Positions 33,756-41,739 of a DNA stretch of 64,000 bases are shown piece after piece. The position numbers and the translations under genes were made by a program. Every line of letters starts with the position of its first letter. The stretch's first letter is position 1. This DNA is from Cellulosimicrobium sp. ES-005 (GTDB lineage: Bacteria; Actinomycetota; Actinomycetes; Actinomycetales; Cellulomonadaceae): positions 2,418,001-2,482,000 of the forward strand of contig NZ_CP159290.1 in assembly GCF_040448685.1 (NCBI RefSeq). Direction: 5' to 3'. The notes below the pieces were generated by a model. The model searched no databases, was not told the origin of the DNA, and saw only the letters and a program-made list of their open reading frames with translations.

Positions 33756-34634
33756 ATGCGCACACGACACGCAGGTGCTGCCGTGCTGGCCGCTCTCACC
33801 GCGCTCACGCTCGCGGCGTGCGGCGGCGGCGAGGTCGGCGGCGGCGACGACGACGCGACCGACACGGCCACCGACACGGGCGACACCGGCGGTGGCGCCG
33901 AGGGCTCGATCAAGATCGGCATCAAGTTCGACCAGCCGGGGCTCGGGTACCAGGACGGCTCCACCTACACGGGCTTCGACGTGGACGTCGCCACGTACGT
34001 GGCAGGCGAGCTCGGCTACGGCGAGGACCAGATCGAGTGGGTCGAGGCGCCGTCCGCCCAGCGCGAGACGATGCTCCAGACCGGCCAGGTCGACATGATC
34101 TTCGCGACCTACTCCATCACCGACACGCGCAAGGAGACGGTTGCGTTCGCCGGTCCGTACTTCGTGGCCGGGCAGGACCTGCTCGTCGCCGAGGACAACA
34201 CCGACATCACCGGGCCGGAGTCGCTCGAGGGCAAGAACCTGTGCTCCGTCACGGGCTCGACGTCGGCGCAGCGCATCAAGGACGAGTACGCCGCGGGCGT
34301 GCAGCTCCTCGAGCGCCCCGGGTACGCGGAGTGCGTCACCGCCCTCACCGCGGGCCAGGTCGACGCCGTCACGACCGACGACATCATCCTCGCGGGCCTC
34401 GCGGCCCAGCCCGCCAACAAGGGCAAGGTCAAGGTCGTCGGGGCGCCGTTCTCGACCGAGCGCTACGGCGTCGGGCTCCCGCAGGACAACGACATCTGCG
34501 AGGACGTCAACACCGCGATCGAGAAGATGATCGAGGACGGCTCCTGGGAGGAGTTCGTCACCAAGAACACCGAGGGCACCGGGTACACGCCCAACGCCAG
34601 CGAGAACCCGCCGACGGTCGACCCCTGCGCCTGA
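33756..34634 (+). CDS. gluB: Glutamate-type ABC importer, substrate-binding lipoprotein
   Basis: The 292-residue protein has a lipoprotein signal peptide with lipobox LAAC (Cys22), a Gly/Asp/Thr linker (23-48), and a two-lobe periplasmic-binding fold: [49 protein letters not shown] and [17 protein letters not shown]. It would be tethered to the membrane's outer face and deliver amino acid to GluCD. A GAAGGGTAGG site precedes the ATG. The hairpin after its stop fits the usual excess of binding protein over permease. Corynebacterium GluB is the close model. Confidence 0.92.
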   Translation: MRTRHAGAAVLAALTALTLAACGGGEVGGGDDDATDTATDTGDTGGGAEGSIKIGIKFDQPGLGYQDGSTYTGFDVDVATYVAGELGYGEDQIEWVEAPSAQRETMLQTGQVDMIFATYSITDTRKETVAFAGPYFVAGQDLLVAEDNTDITGPESLEGKNLCSVTGSTSAQRIKDEYAAGVQLLERPGYAECVTALTAGQVDAVTTDDIILAGLAAQPANKGKVKVVGAPFSTERYGVGLPQDNDICEDVNTAIEKMIEDGSWEEFVTKNTEGTGYTPNASENPPTVDPCA

Positions 34635-34648
34635 CCGTCCACGGCCGG

Positions 34649-34670
34649 GGGGGGCGCGCGCCCGCCCCCC
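34649..34670 (+). terminator. Intercistronic hairpin after gluB
   Basis: GGGGGGCG (34649-34656) can pair with CGCCCCCC (34663-34670). It may stop part of transcription or protect the upstream mRNA, so that gluB exceeds gluCD. Confidence 0.55.
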
Positions 34671-34725
34671 GCCCGCCGGGCCGTCGACTCGGCCCGGCAC
34701 GTACCCTCCCGGAGGACCACCAACC

Positions 34726-35415
34726 GTGGGTGACTACCTGTCGCAGACCTGGGCGCTCGCCCGGGAGTACGACGTGCTCGGCGCGTTCTGGGTCAACATC
34801 CAGCTGACGTTCTGGGCGGCGATCCTGTCGCTCGTGCTGGGCACGGCGCTCGCGCTCATGCGCATCTCCCCCGTGCCGAGCCTGCGCTGGGCGGGGACCG
34901 CGTACGTCAACGTGTTCCGCAACACCCCGCTGACGATCATCATGACGTTCATGGTGCTGGGGCTGTGGGGCCAGCTCAACGTCACGCTCGCCCCCGACTT
35001 CGCGGCGAACTTCTTCCGGCTCGCCGTCCTGGGCCTCTCCATCTACCACGCCGCGTTCGTCTGCGAGTCCATCCGGTCGGGCGTGAACACGGTGCCGATC
35101 GGTCAGGCCGAGGCGGCGCGTGCGATCGGCCTGTCGTTCCTGCCCGCGGCGCGCCTCGTCATCCTGCCCCAGGCGTTCCGCGGCTCCGTCGCGCCCCTCG
35201 GCAACACGCTCATCGCGCTGCTGAAGAACTCCACCGTCGCGGCGGCGGCGAGCGTGACGACGGAGACGTCGAGCCTCATGAAGAACATGATCGAGTTCAA
35301 CTCGAACTACATCTACGGGATCTTCCTGACGTTCGCGATCGGCTACGTCATCCTCGTCATCCCCATCGGCCTGCTCACCACGTCCCTCTCGAACCGACTG
35401 GCGGTCCGCCGATGA
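34726..35415 (+). CDS. gluC: Glutamate-type ABC importer, permease 1
   Basis: The 229-residue membrane protein has five predicted helices and the polar-amino-acid permease pattern: FWVNIQLTFWAAILSLVLG near the start, FRNTPLTIIMTFM, and the EAA coupling loop QAEAARAIGLSFLPAARLVILPQAFR (about 126-151) that docks onto the ATPase. The GTG at 34726 follows GGAGG. Its TGA overlaps the gluD ATG. With GluD it would form the transmembrane channel. Confidence 0.92.
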   Translation: MGDYLSQTWALAREYDVLGAFWVNIQLTFWAAILSLVLGTALALMRISPVPSLRWAGTAYVNVFRNTPLTIIMTFMVLGLWGQLNVTLAPDFAANFFRLAVLGLSIYHAAFVCESIRSGVNTVPIGQAEAARAIGLSFLPAARLVILPQAFRGSVAPLGNTLIALLKNSTVAAAASVTTETSSLMKNMIEFNSNYIYGIFLTFAIGYVILVIPIGLLTTSLSNRLAVRR

Positions 35416-36314
35416 GCACCCAGCAGTCCGTCCTCTTCGACGCCCCCGGCCCTCGCGCCCGGCGCGCGATCCTCGTCGGGAACGTGATCGGCGCGGTCGT
35501 CGTGCTCGGCGTCGCGGCGCTCGTGCTCGTCGCGCTCGGCCGCAAGGGCCAGCTCGCCCCGGAGCTGTGGTCCTCGCTGTTCACGTCGGACGCCTGGCAG
35601 TACTACTTCATCCCGGGCCTGCAGAACACGTTGCGTGCCGCCGGCTTCGCGATCGTCGGCGCGCTCGCGTTCGGCCTCGTGTTCGGCACCGGGCGGCTCT
35701 CGCACCTGCGCGCCGTGCGCATCGTGAGCGGCATCGTGGTCGAGTTCTTCCGCGCCGTCCCCGTGCTGCTCATGATGATCTTCTTCTGGCTGCTGCTGGG
35801 TCTGAGCAAGGTCGACGACGCGCCGTTCCTCGCGGTGGTCTTCGCGCTCGTGCTCTACAACGGCTCCGTCATCGCGGAGCTGGTCCGCTCGGGCGTCGGG
35901 AACCTCCCGCGAGGCCAGAGCGAGGCCGGGCTCGCGATCGGGCTCACCGCCGGACAGACGCTGCGGTCGATCCAGCTCCCGCAGGCGCTCATCGCGATGC
36001 TCCCCGCGCTCGTGTCCCAGCTCGTCGTCGTCCTCAAGGACTCGGCGCTCGGGCAGATCATCACGTACAACGAGCTCCTGCGGGCCGCGCAGCTCTACGG
36101 CGTCGGCAACGGCAACATCCTGCAGTCGCTCGTGCTCGCCGCGGTGATCTTCATCGTCATCAACTGGCTGCTCACGCTCGTGGCGCGCTGGCTCTCCCGC
36201 TTCCTCAGCGGTCGCACCGCGGGTGCGACCGCCGCCGGCCCCGGCATCGGCAACCCCACGGTCGTCGCGGGTGGACCGACCGAGGACGCGCCCGCGGTCT
36301 CCGCCACCCGCTGA
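35412..36314 (+). CDS. gluD: Glutamate-type ABC importer, permease 2
   Basis: The 300-residue permease has an N-terminal helix (about 20-43), then the amino-acid permease core FIPGLQNTLRAAGFAIVGA, EFFRAVPVLLMMIFFWLL and the EAA loop RGQSEAGLAIGLTAGQTLRSIQLPQAL (about 175-201). A Gly/Ala/Thr-rich cytoplasmic tail (about 265-300) is extra. It is coupled to gluC by ATGA and ends five bases before the convergent recX stop, with no terminator between, so the two transcripts may overlap. Confidence 0.92.
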   Translation: MSTQQSVLFDAPGPRARRAILVGNVIGAVVVLGVAALVLVALGRKGQLAPELWSSLFTSDAWQYYFIPGLQNTLRAAGFAIVGALAFGLVFGTGRLSHLRAVRIVSGIVVEFFRAVPVLLMMIFFWLLLGLSKVDDAPFLAVVFALVLYNGSVIAELVRSGVGNLPRGQSEAGLAIGLTAGQTLRSIQLPQALIAMLPALVSQLVVVLKDSALGQIITYNELLRAAQLYGVGNGNILQSLVLAAVIFIVINWLLTLVARWLSRFLSGRTAGATAAGPGIGNPTVVAGGPTEDAPAVSATR

Positions 36315-36319
36315 CGGAC

Positions 36320-36895
36320 TCAGTCGAGCGGGGGCTCGACGGTCTCGGCGTCGAGCTCGCGCTGGACGATCTCGAAGGCCAGCGACGGGCTGTAGCCCTT
36401 GCGGGCGAGCGCCCCGACGGTCCGGCGCACCCGCACGTCGCGGTCGAGGCCGCGCGTGCGGGCGAGGCGCGTGCGCGCCAGCTCGAGCGCCGCGTCGGCC
36501 TCGGAGTCGTCGTCGACCTGCTCGAGCGCCGCGGCGCCGACCTCGCCGTCGATGCCGCGGCGCCGCAGCTCGGTCGAGATCGCGCGGCGGGACAGCCCGC
36601 GCTCGGCGTGCCGGGTGCGGACGATCATCTCGGCGTACTGCGCGTCGTCCACCAGACCCACCTCCTCGAAGCGGTCGAGGATCGGCAGCACGACGTGCTC
36701 CGGATAGCCCTTGCGCGCGAGGGACTGCGCGAGCTCCGCGCGGCTCTTCGGTGCGGCCGTGAGGATGCGCAGCACCGTCTCCCGAGCACGCTCGGCGAGA
36801 TCGGCGTCGCTGATCTCGCCCCGTTCGACGAGCTCGTGGAGGGTCGGGCGCGGGCGCCGCGCAGCCTTGCGGCCGGCACGACGCCCGTCGTCCAC
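36320..36895 (-). CDS. recX: RecX, regulator of RecA
   Basis: RecX binds RecA filaments and limits their activity. The 191-residue reading from GTG 36895 has a basic N-terminus and three-helix RecX repeats: TVLRILTAAPKSRAELAQSL with KGYPEHVVLPILDRFEEVGLVDDAQYAEMIVR (about 45-100), SRRAISTELRRRGIDGEV, and RVRRTVGALARKGYSPSLAFEIV. The start is uncertain: no good ribosome site precedes 36895 and the frame is open back through the recA stop, so translation may be coupled to recA. It follows recA by about 50 bases and shares its SOS control. Confidence 0.88.
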   Translation of the reverse strand: MDDGRRAGRKAARRPRPTLHELVERGEISDADLAERARETVLRILTAAPKSRAELAQSLARKGYPEHVVLPILDRFEEVGLVDDAQYAEMIVRTRHAERGLSRRAISTELRRRGIDGEVGAAALEQVDDDSEADAALELARTRLARTRGLDRDVRVRRTVGALARKGYSPSLAFEIVQRELDAETVEPPLD

Positions 36896-36945
36896 CTCGG
36901 GCGGGTCGGAGCGCTCGACGCCCTCGTCCCCGCCCTGCCCGCCGA

Positions 36946-38061
36946 TCAGAACGGCGACTTCTTCCCCTTGGCGGCCGCGGCCGGTGCCTTCGCCGCGGCG
37001 GGAGCCGCAGCACCGTCGGCCGCGACCGTCACGCCCGCAGCCGGGTCGGCCGGCGCGTCGACCTTGGCGCCGACGCCGAGCTTCTCCTTGATCTTCTTCT
37101 CGAGCTCGTTGGCGAGGTCCGGGTTGTCGCGCAGGAACGAGCGCGCGTTCTCCTTGCCCTGGCCGAGCTGGTCGCCGCCGTAGGTGAACCACGACCCGGA
37201 CTTGCGCACGAACCCGTGCTCCACGCCCATGTCGATGAGGCCGCCCTCGCGCGAGATGCCGACGCCGTAGAGGATGTCGAACTCGGCCTGCTTGAAGGGC
37301 GGGGCCATCTTGTTCTTGACGACCTTGACGCGGGTCCGGTTGCCGACCGCGTCGGTACCCTCCTTGAGCGTCTCGATGCGGCGGATGTCGAGCCGGACGG
37401 ACGCGTAGAACTTCAGCGCCTTGCCACCGGTCGTCGTCTCGGGCGAGCCGAAGAAGACGCCGATCTTCTCGCGGAGCTGGTTGATGAAGATCGCCGTCGT
37501 CCCGGACGCGTTGAGCGCACCCGTGATCTTGCGCAGCGCCTGCGACATGAGGCGGGCCTGGAGGCCGACGTGACTGTCGCCCATCTCGCCCTCGATCTCG
37601 GCCTTGGGCACGAGGGCCGCGACGGAGTCGATGACGATGATGTCGAGCGCGCCCGAGCGGATGAGCATGTCCGTGATCTCGAGCGCCTGCTCCCCCGTGT
37701 CGGGCTGGGAGACGAGCAGCGCGTCGGTGTCCACGCCGAGCTTCTTGGCGTACTCGGGGTCGAGCGCGTGCTCGGCGTCGATGAACGCCGCGATGCCGCC
37801 CGCGCGTTGCGCGCTCGCCACCGCGTGCAGCGCGACGGTCGTCTTGCCGGAGGACTCCGGGCCGTACACCTCGATGACGCGCCCGCGCGGCAGGCCGCCG
37901 ATCCCGAGCGCGATGTCGAGCGCGATGGACCCCGTGGGGATGACCTCGACGGGAGCGCGGCCCTCCTCGCCGAGGCGCATGACGGAGCCCTTGCCGAAGC
38001 TCCGGTCGATCTGGGCGAGGGCTGCCTCGAGCGCCTTCTCGCGGTCTGCGGGTGCGGGCAT
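36946..38061 (-). CDS. recA: RecA recombinase
   Basis: RecA forms filaments on single-stranded DNA for homologous recombination and for triggering LexA self-cleavage. The 371-residue protein has Walker [13 protein letters not shown] (67-78), Walker [13 protein letters not shown]1 [12 protein letters not shown] and L2 [21 protein letters not shown] Pro/Ala/Lys tail of about 40 residues follows the core. No intein. The ATG at 38061 is preceded by AAGGTGG. Upstream are a LexA box and a PafBC-type promoter, so two damage pathways should drive it, as in mycobacteria. recX is downstream. Confidence 0.98.
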   Translation of the reverse strand: MPAPADREKALEAALAQIDRSFGKGSVMRLGEEGRAPVEVIPTGSIALDIALGIGGLPRGRVIEVYGPESSGKTTVALHAVASAQRAGGIAAFIDAEHALDPEYAKKLGVDTDALLVSQPDTGEQALEITDMLIRSGALDIIVIDSVAALVPKAEIEGEMGDSHVGLQARLMSQALRKITGALNASGTTAIFINQLREKIGVFFGSPETTTGGKALKFYASVRLDIRRIETLKEGTDAVGNRTRVKVVKNKMAPPFKQAEFDILYGVGISREGGLIDMGVEHGFVRKSGSWFTYGGDQLGQGKENARSFLRDNPDLANELEKKIKEKLGVGAKVDAPADPAAGVTVAADGAAAPAAAKAPAAAAKGKKSPF

Positions 38062-38106
38062 GTCAGTCCACCTTCGGTTCGACGTTCATCTGTTCGTTGT
38101 GGCCCG

Positions 38107-38128
38107 ACGCTACGGGCAGCCACCGACA
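38107..38128 (-). promoter_or_regulatory. PafBC / RecA-NDp type promoter of recA
   Basis: On the minus strand TGTCGGTG, eight bases, then TAGCGT fits the mycobacterial LexA-independent damage promoter TTGTCRGTG-N8-TANNNT everywhere except the first T. The start would be near 38100, about 39 bases before the recA ATG. Confidence 0.8.
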
Positions 38129-38209
38129 CGCGGCTCCGGCGACCCGCGAACCTGTGGATCGTCGTGCTGGACCGGCGTCCTGGGCCCGCCGCGGCGGGCC
38201 CTGTGCACA

Positions 38210-38232
38210 ACTCTAGCCGAACACGTGTTCGA
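38210..38232 (-). promoter_or_regulatory. LexA box and -10 of the distal recA promoter
   Basis: CCGAACACGTGTTCGA (38217-38232, 15 of 16 to consensus) is followed directly on the minus strand by TAGAGT (38215-38210), a likely -10. This would make a LexA-repressed transcript with a leader of about 140 bases. Confidence 0.85.
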
Positions 38233-38256
38233 TCCCGGAACGCGCACCTCGGCGTG

Positions 38257-39069
38257 TCACGCGTCTCGCGCGTCGCCGGACGACGACCACGCCTCCCCCG
38301 GCCGCAGCACCACGACCCGCGTGCCCGGCGCCTCGCGCTGCGCGGCGGCCTCGAACGCCGCCCCCGCGTGGTCCATCCAGCCCCGCGGGAGGTGCCGTCC
38401 GCCCGGTGCGTGCAGCGTGCCCCAGTGCACCGGGATCGCGACGCCGACGCCCACCTCGGCGCACACCCGCGCCGCCTGCGCGGGGCCGAGGTGCCCGCCC
38501 GACAGGCGCGGGCCCCACCCGCCCACCGGGACGAGCGCGACGTCCACGGGGCCGCCCGCGAGCGCCGGGAGGTGGACCATGTCCGGGTAGTGCTCGGTGT
38601 CCCCGACGGCCCAGACCCGGACGCCGCGCGGGCCCGGGGACCGTACGAGGTGACCGTTCGCCGCGTTGGGCCGGTGCGGCATCGGCCGGTGCCCGTGCAC
38701 CGCCGTCACGAGGCGCACCTCGACCCCCGCCGCGGCCGGACCGACCGCGTGCCACGCGTCGTCGAGCCCGACGCCGCGCAGGCCCCGGGCCCGCAGCCAC
38801 CGCGCGTTCGCCGGGGCGGTGAGCACGGGCACGTCGCCGAGGAGGCGCAGGGAGCGCAGCTCGGCGTGGTCGTGGTGCAGGTGCGAGAGGAGGACGGCGT
38901 CGCTGCCCTGCCACACCGCGGCGGGCCGCTCCCCGCGCCGCCGCAGCATCCCGGCGTGCCGGTGCAGGAGCGGGTCGGTGACGAGCCGCACGCCCGGGAC
39001 GCCGGCGCGGCCGGAGCCCAGGTCGAGGACGACGCTCGAGTGGCCGAGCCACGTCACGCGGACGCTCAC
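38257..39069 (-). CDS. MBL-fold metallo-hydrolase (UlaG-like)
   Basis: The 270-residue protein opens VSVRVTWLGHSSVVLDLGSG and has the metal site LLSHLHHDHAEL (about 63-74), a distal Asp in VWAVGDTEHYPDM and His in IPVHWGTLH, as in UlaG/RomA-like beta-lactamase-fold hydrolases. Related proteins act on lactones or N-acyl phospholipids (NAPE-PLD-like); the substrate here is unknown. Its GTG overlaps the TGA of the membrane phosphodiesterase gene (GTGA), so the two proteins may act on the same lipid or phosphoester pathway. Confidence 0.82.
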   Translation of the reverse strand: MSVRVTWLGHSSVVLDLGSGRAGVPGVRLVTDPLLHRHAGMLRRRGERPAAVWQGSDAVLLSHLHHDHAELRSLRLLGDVPVLTAPANARWLRARGLRGVGLDDAWHAVGPAAAGVEVRLVTAVHGHRPMPHRPNAANGHLVRSPGPRGVRVWAVGDTEHYPDMVHLPALAGGPVDVALVPVGGWGPRLSGGHLGPAQAARVCAEVGVGVAIPVHWGTLHAPGGRHLPRGWMDHAGAAFEAAAQREAPGTRVVVLRPGEAWSSSGDARDA

Positions 39070-41237
39070 GGCTCCCCCTCCGCCGCAGGCGCGGCGGGTC
39101 GCAGGCCGAGGTCGCCGAGCCAGGCGACGAGCCGCCGGTGGACCGCCTCGGCCCCGACGAGCATGCGCGCGCCGTCCACGTCCTCGAGCTCGTCGTCGGG
39201 CAGCGCCAGGTGCGCGGGATGCAGGAGCACGGCCTCGTTCTGCGCCCCGCCGAGGCCGCCGTGCGACCCGACCAGCCCCTCGAACGCGTGCACCATCCCG
39301 ACCTCGTCCACGCGCGAGACGAGCACGAGGTCGCCCGCGTCCTCGAGGTCCGCGACGCGCAGCAGGTCCGCCGCCGCTCGCGACCCGTAGCCCGTGAGCG
39401 GGTCCTGCCCGACGACCTCCCCGGTCCGCAGGTCGCGCGAGCCGCCCCGTCCGTGCGCCCGCAGCGCGCCGCCGGTCCCGCGCTCGACGACGACGCCGAC
39501 GGCGGGGCTGGCCACGAGGCCCGGGAGCAGCGCGGGCCACCGCGCGCGCACCTCGTCCCCGGTGAGCCGCCGCGGCTCGCGCGGGAACCACACCATGCCC
39601 AGGTTGCCCGACCCCACCACCGCGACCTCGGGCAGCTCGGGCAGCGCGGCGGCCCCGGGACCGCCGCGTCGCTCGGAGCGGTCCGGGCCGACCAGCATGC
39701 GCCCCGCGCCCTCCGGGACGGCCTCGGGCGCCGCGGGCCGCAGGGCGTTGAGGGCCGTGTTCGTCGGGCCCCACGCCTCGCTGTCCGGGGCCGTGGCCCG
39801 ACGGCGTCCCTCACCCCGCGACCTGCCCTCGCCCGCGCGGGGGCCCTCGTGCGGGCCGGGTCGGAGCGCCATCAGACGACGGACCTCGTCGAGGAAGGAC
39901 CGGCCCTCGACCTGCTCGAACGTGGACCCGAGCGACTGCCCGTGGTCGGACAGCACGACGACGTCGTACCGGCGCGGGGACACGGCGGCGACCTGCTCCC
40001 AGAGCCCGACGACGCGGTCGAGGCCTTCCAGGGCGCGGAGCGACTCGGGGCGCAGCGGCCCGGCGTGGTGGGCGATCTCGTCGTAGTCGACGAGGTCGAC
40101 GCACACGACCGGCGCGCCGCGCACGAGCTGCTCCGCGACGAGCGTCGTGTTGAGGTCGCGCAGCACGACGTTCGTGACCGCGCGCAGCACCGGGTACCAG
40201 CCGAGGCGCGAGACGCGGGGCTCGACGCCGCGCACGGCCTGCTGCCAGCCCTGGTAGAGCTCCTTGAAGAACTCTCCCAGCGCGACGACGACCGCACGCA
40301 CGAGCACGAACGGGCTCGCGAAGAAGTGCACGAACATCTGGCCGGGCCCGAGCCCCTCGCGCGCCCGGCTCATGACGAGCAGGCTCGTCGCCGCGTCGCC
40401 GGAGAACATCGTGGAGACGGCGACTCCCCCGCCCGCGAGCAGCCCGGAACCGTCGCTCGTGCGGGCCTCGACCGCCGCCGCGTCGGCGGGCCGGTTCGTC
40501 ACCACGAGCCGCCCGAGGGCACGCGACCACCAGCGGAACGCGGGCACGTGCTCGGTCGAGCCGTGCAGGAGTCCGATCGTCGAGGCGGGCGTGGTCGCGG
40601 GCACGCGGGCCCACCACGTCGTGAGGTGGTGGCTGCCGCTCCCGAGCCAGCGCGCGAGGGTCGGGGTGAGCCCGGCCTGGAGCGCGTAGTCGAGCGTGGG
40701 GCGCGCGACGCCGTCGAGCAGGACGACGAGCAGGCCGGCCGGGCGCTCGGCCGCGCTCACCGCGCCGCGGTCCCGTCGCGGCAGACCGGCCTGCCGGCGC
40801 GCGCGCCGGAGGAGGTCGCCCAGGACGTACTCGTTGTCGCTCGCCCCCACGACCCAGCGCCCGATCGCCATGAGGACGGCGGCGAGCACGAGGACCGCGA
40901 GGACGTCCACCCAGGACCCGCTCCGGAACCCCGGCAGGTACGTGAGGGCCGCCCACGCGACCGCGAGCTGCGCCACCACGCCGGACACGAGCGCGCCGAC
41001 CACGCCGAACCGGTGCGCGAGGCTCCGCAGCACGGGGCGCAGGAGCACGTCGCCCAGACCGACCGCGAGCGCCGCGAGGAGGAGCGACCACGGGTTGGTG
41101 ACCTCGACCCCGGGCACGAACCAGATCGCGAGCCCCAGGCCGACGGTCGTCGAGACGAGCGACCAGACCGCGCCGCGGACGTCCGCGGCGGTGACGCGCG
41201 GTCCCGGCGCGGGGCGACGACGGGCGGGGACGCTCAT
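39066..41237 (-). CDS. Membrane-anchored alkaline-phosphatase-superfamily phosphodiesterase with holin-like N-terminus
   Basis: The 723-residue protein starts with four hydrophobic segments (about residues 22-140) resembling the phage-holin-4 / Mycobacterium-type small membrane family, then an alkaline-phosphatase-fold domain: LLVVLLDGVARPTLDYAL (metal Asp and probable nucleophile Thr), VVCVDLVDYDEIAHHAGPL and YDVVVLSDHGQSLG. The domain order suggests a phosphodiesterase or phosphatase held at the membrane. A charged low-complexity insert lies around 480-520. The ATG at 41237 is six bases after CATGAT, hence probably leaderless. It is coupled to the downstream metallo-hydrolase. Substrate unknown. 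Confidence 0.82.
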   Translation of the reverse strand: MSVPARRRPAPGPRVTAADVRGAVWSLVSTTVGLGLAIWFVPGVEVTNPWSLLLAALAVGLGDVLLRPVLRSLAHRFGVVGALVSGVVAQLAVAWAALTYLPGFRSGSWVDVLAVLVLAAVLMAIGRWVVGASDNEYVLGDLLRRARRQAGLPRRDRGAVSAAERPAGLLVVLLDGVARPTLDYALQAGLTPTLARWLGSGSHHLTTWWARVPATTPASTIGLLHGSTEHVPAFRWWSRALGRLVVTNRPADAAAVEARTSDGSGLLAGGGVAVSTMFSGDAATSLLVMSRAREGLGPGQMFVHFFASPFVLVRAVVVALGEFFKELYQGWQQAVRGVEPRVSRLGWYPVLRAVTNVVLRDLNTTLVAEQLVRGAPVVCVDLVDYDEIAHHAGPLRPESLRALEGLDRVVGLWEQVAAVSPRRYDVVVLSDHGQSLGSTFEQVEGRSFLDEVRRLMALRPGPHEGPRAGEGRSRGEGRRRATAPDSEAWGPTNTALNALRPAAPEAVPEGAGRMLVGPDRSERRGGPGAAALPELPEVAVVGSGNLGMVWFPREPRRLTGDEVRARWPALLPGLVASPAVGVVVERGTGGALRAHGRGGSRDLRTGEVVGQDPLTGYGSRAAADLLRVADLEDAGDLVLVSRVDEVGMVHAFEGLVGSHGGLGGAQNEAVLLHPAHLALPDDELEDVDGARMLVGAEAVHRRLVAWLGDLGLRPAAPAAEGEP

Positions 41238-41243
41238 GGCGCC

Positions 41244-41249
41244 ATCATG
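41244..41249 (-). promoter_or_regulatory. -10 element, leaderless start of phosphodiesterase
   Basis: CATGAT on the minus strand ends six bases before the ATG at 41237. Confidence 0.4.
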
Positions 41250-41310
41250 GTCGCGCGCGGCGCGGTGTGCCCCTCGACCGGGTCGGAGGCCGGGACCCGG
41301 CGCGCCGCGC

Positions 41311-41544
41311 TCACCGGCGGGGCGGCGCCTGGCGGTGATCGTCGTGGCCCCAGCGCCGCGCGTCGGGCACGTCGAGCGCGTCGCACAGGGCGTGCCAGAC
41401 GACGCGCGGCTCGACGCCGTCCTCGAGGGCCTGGGCGGCCGTCCGGTCGTCGAGCGCGGACAGCACCTGCTCACGGACGTAGGCGCGTCCCAGGGACGCG
41501 CCGAACACCTCGTCGACCAGCTCGGAGAACTCGCGGTAGCGCAC
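41311..41544 (-). CDS. DUF3046 protein
   Basis: The 77-residue protein VRYREFSELVDEVFGASLGR ... DDRTAAQALEDGVEPRVVWHALCDALDVP matches DUF3046, a small actinobacterial family commonly encoded near recA. It is helical and acidic, with a basic His-rich tail; no function is known. The GTG at 41544 is the family's usual start. It lies between the phosphodiesterase and the divergent Lhr gene. Confidence 0.88.
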   Translation of the reverse strand: MRYREFSELVDEVFGASLGRAYVREQVLSALDDRTAAQALEDGVEPRVVWHALCDALDVPDARRWGHDDHRQAPPRR

Positions 41545-41727
41545 GGCACCAGCCTCCCACGGACGAGGGGCGGGTCCACCCCCTCCCCGCCCGGACGGGC
41601 CCGGCCCCGCGACGGGCGACGCGTCCCGGCACGCGGCGTCGGCGCGGCGACGCGGCGCTCGGCCGCCGTCCCTCGCGCGGGCGGCACACCGGTCTCCCGT
41701 CGCGCGGCGCGTGTGGGTGGGCGCGAC

Positions 41728-41733
41728 GACAAT
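41728..41733 (+). promoter_or_regulatory. -10 element, leaderless start of lhr
   Basis: GACAAT ends six bases before the GTG at 41740. Confidence 0.55.
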
Positions 41734-41739
41734 GAGCGG

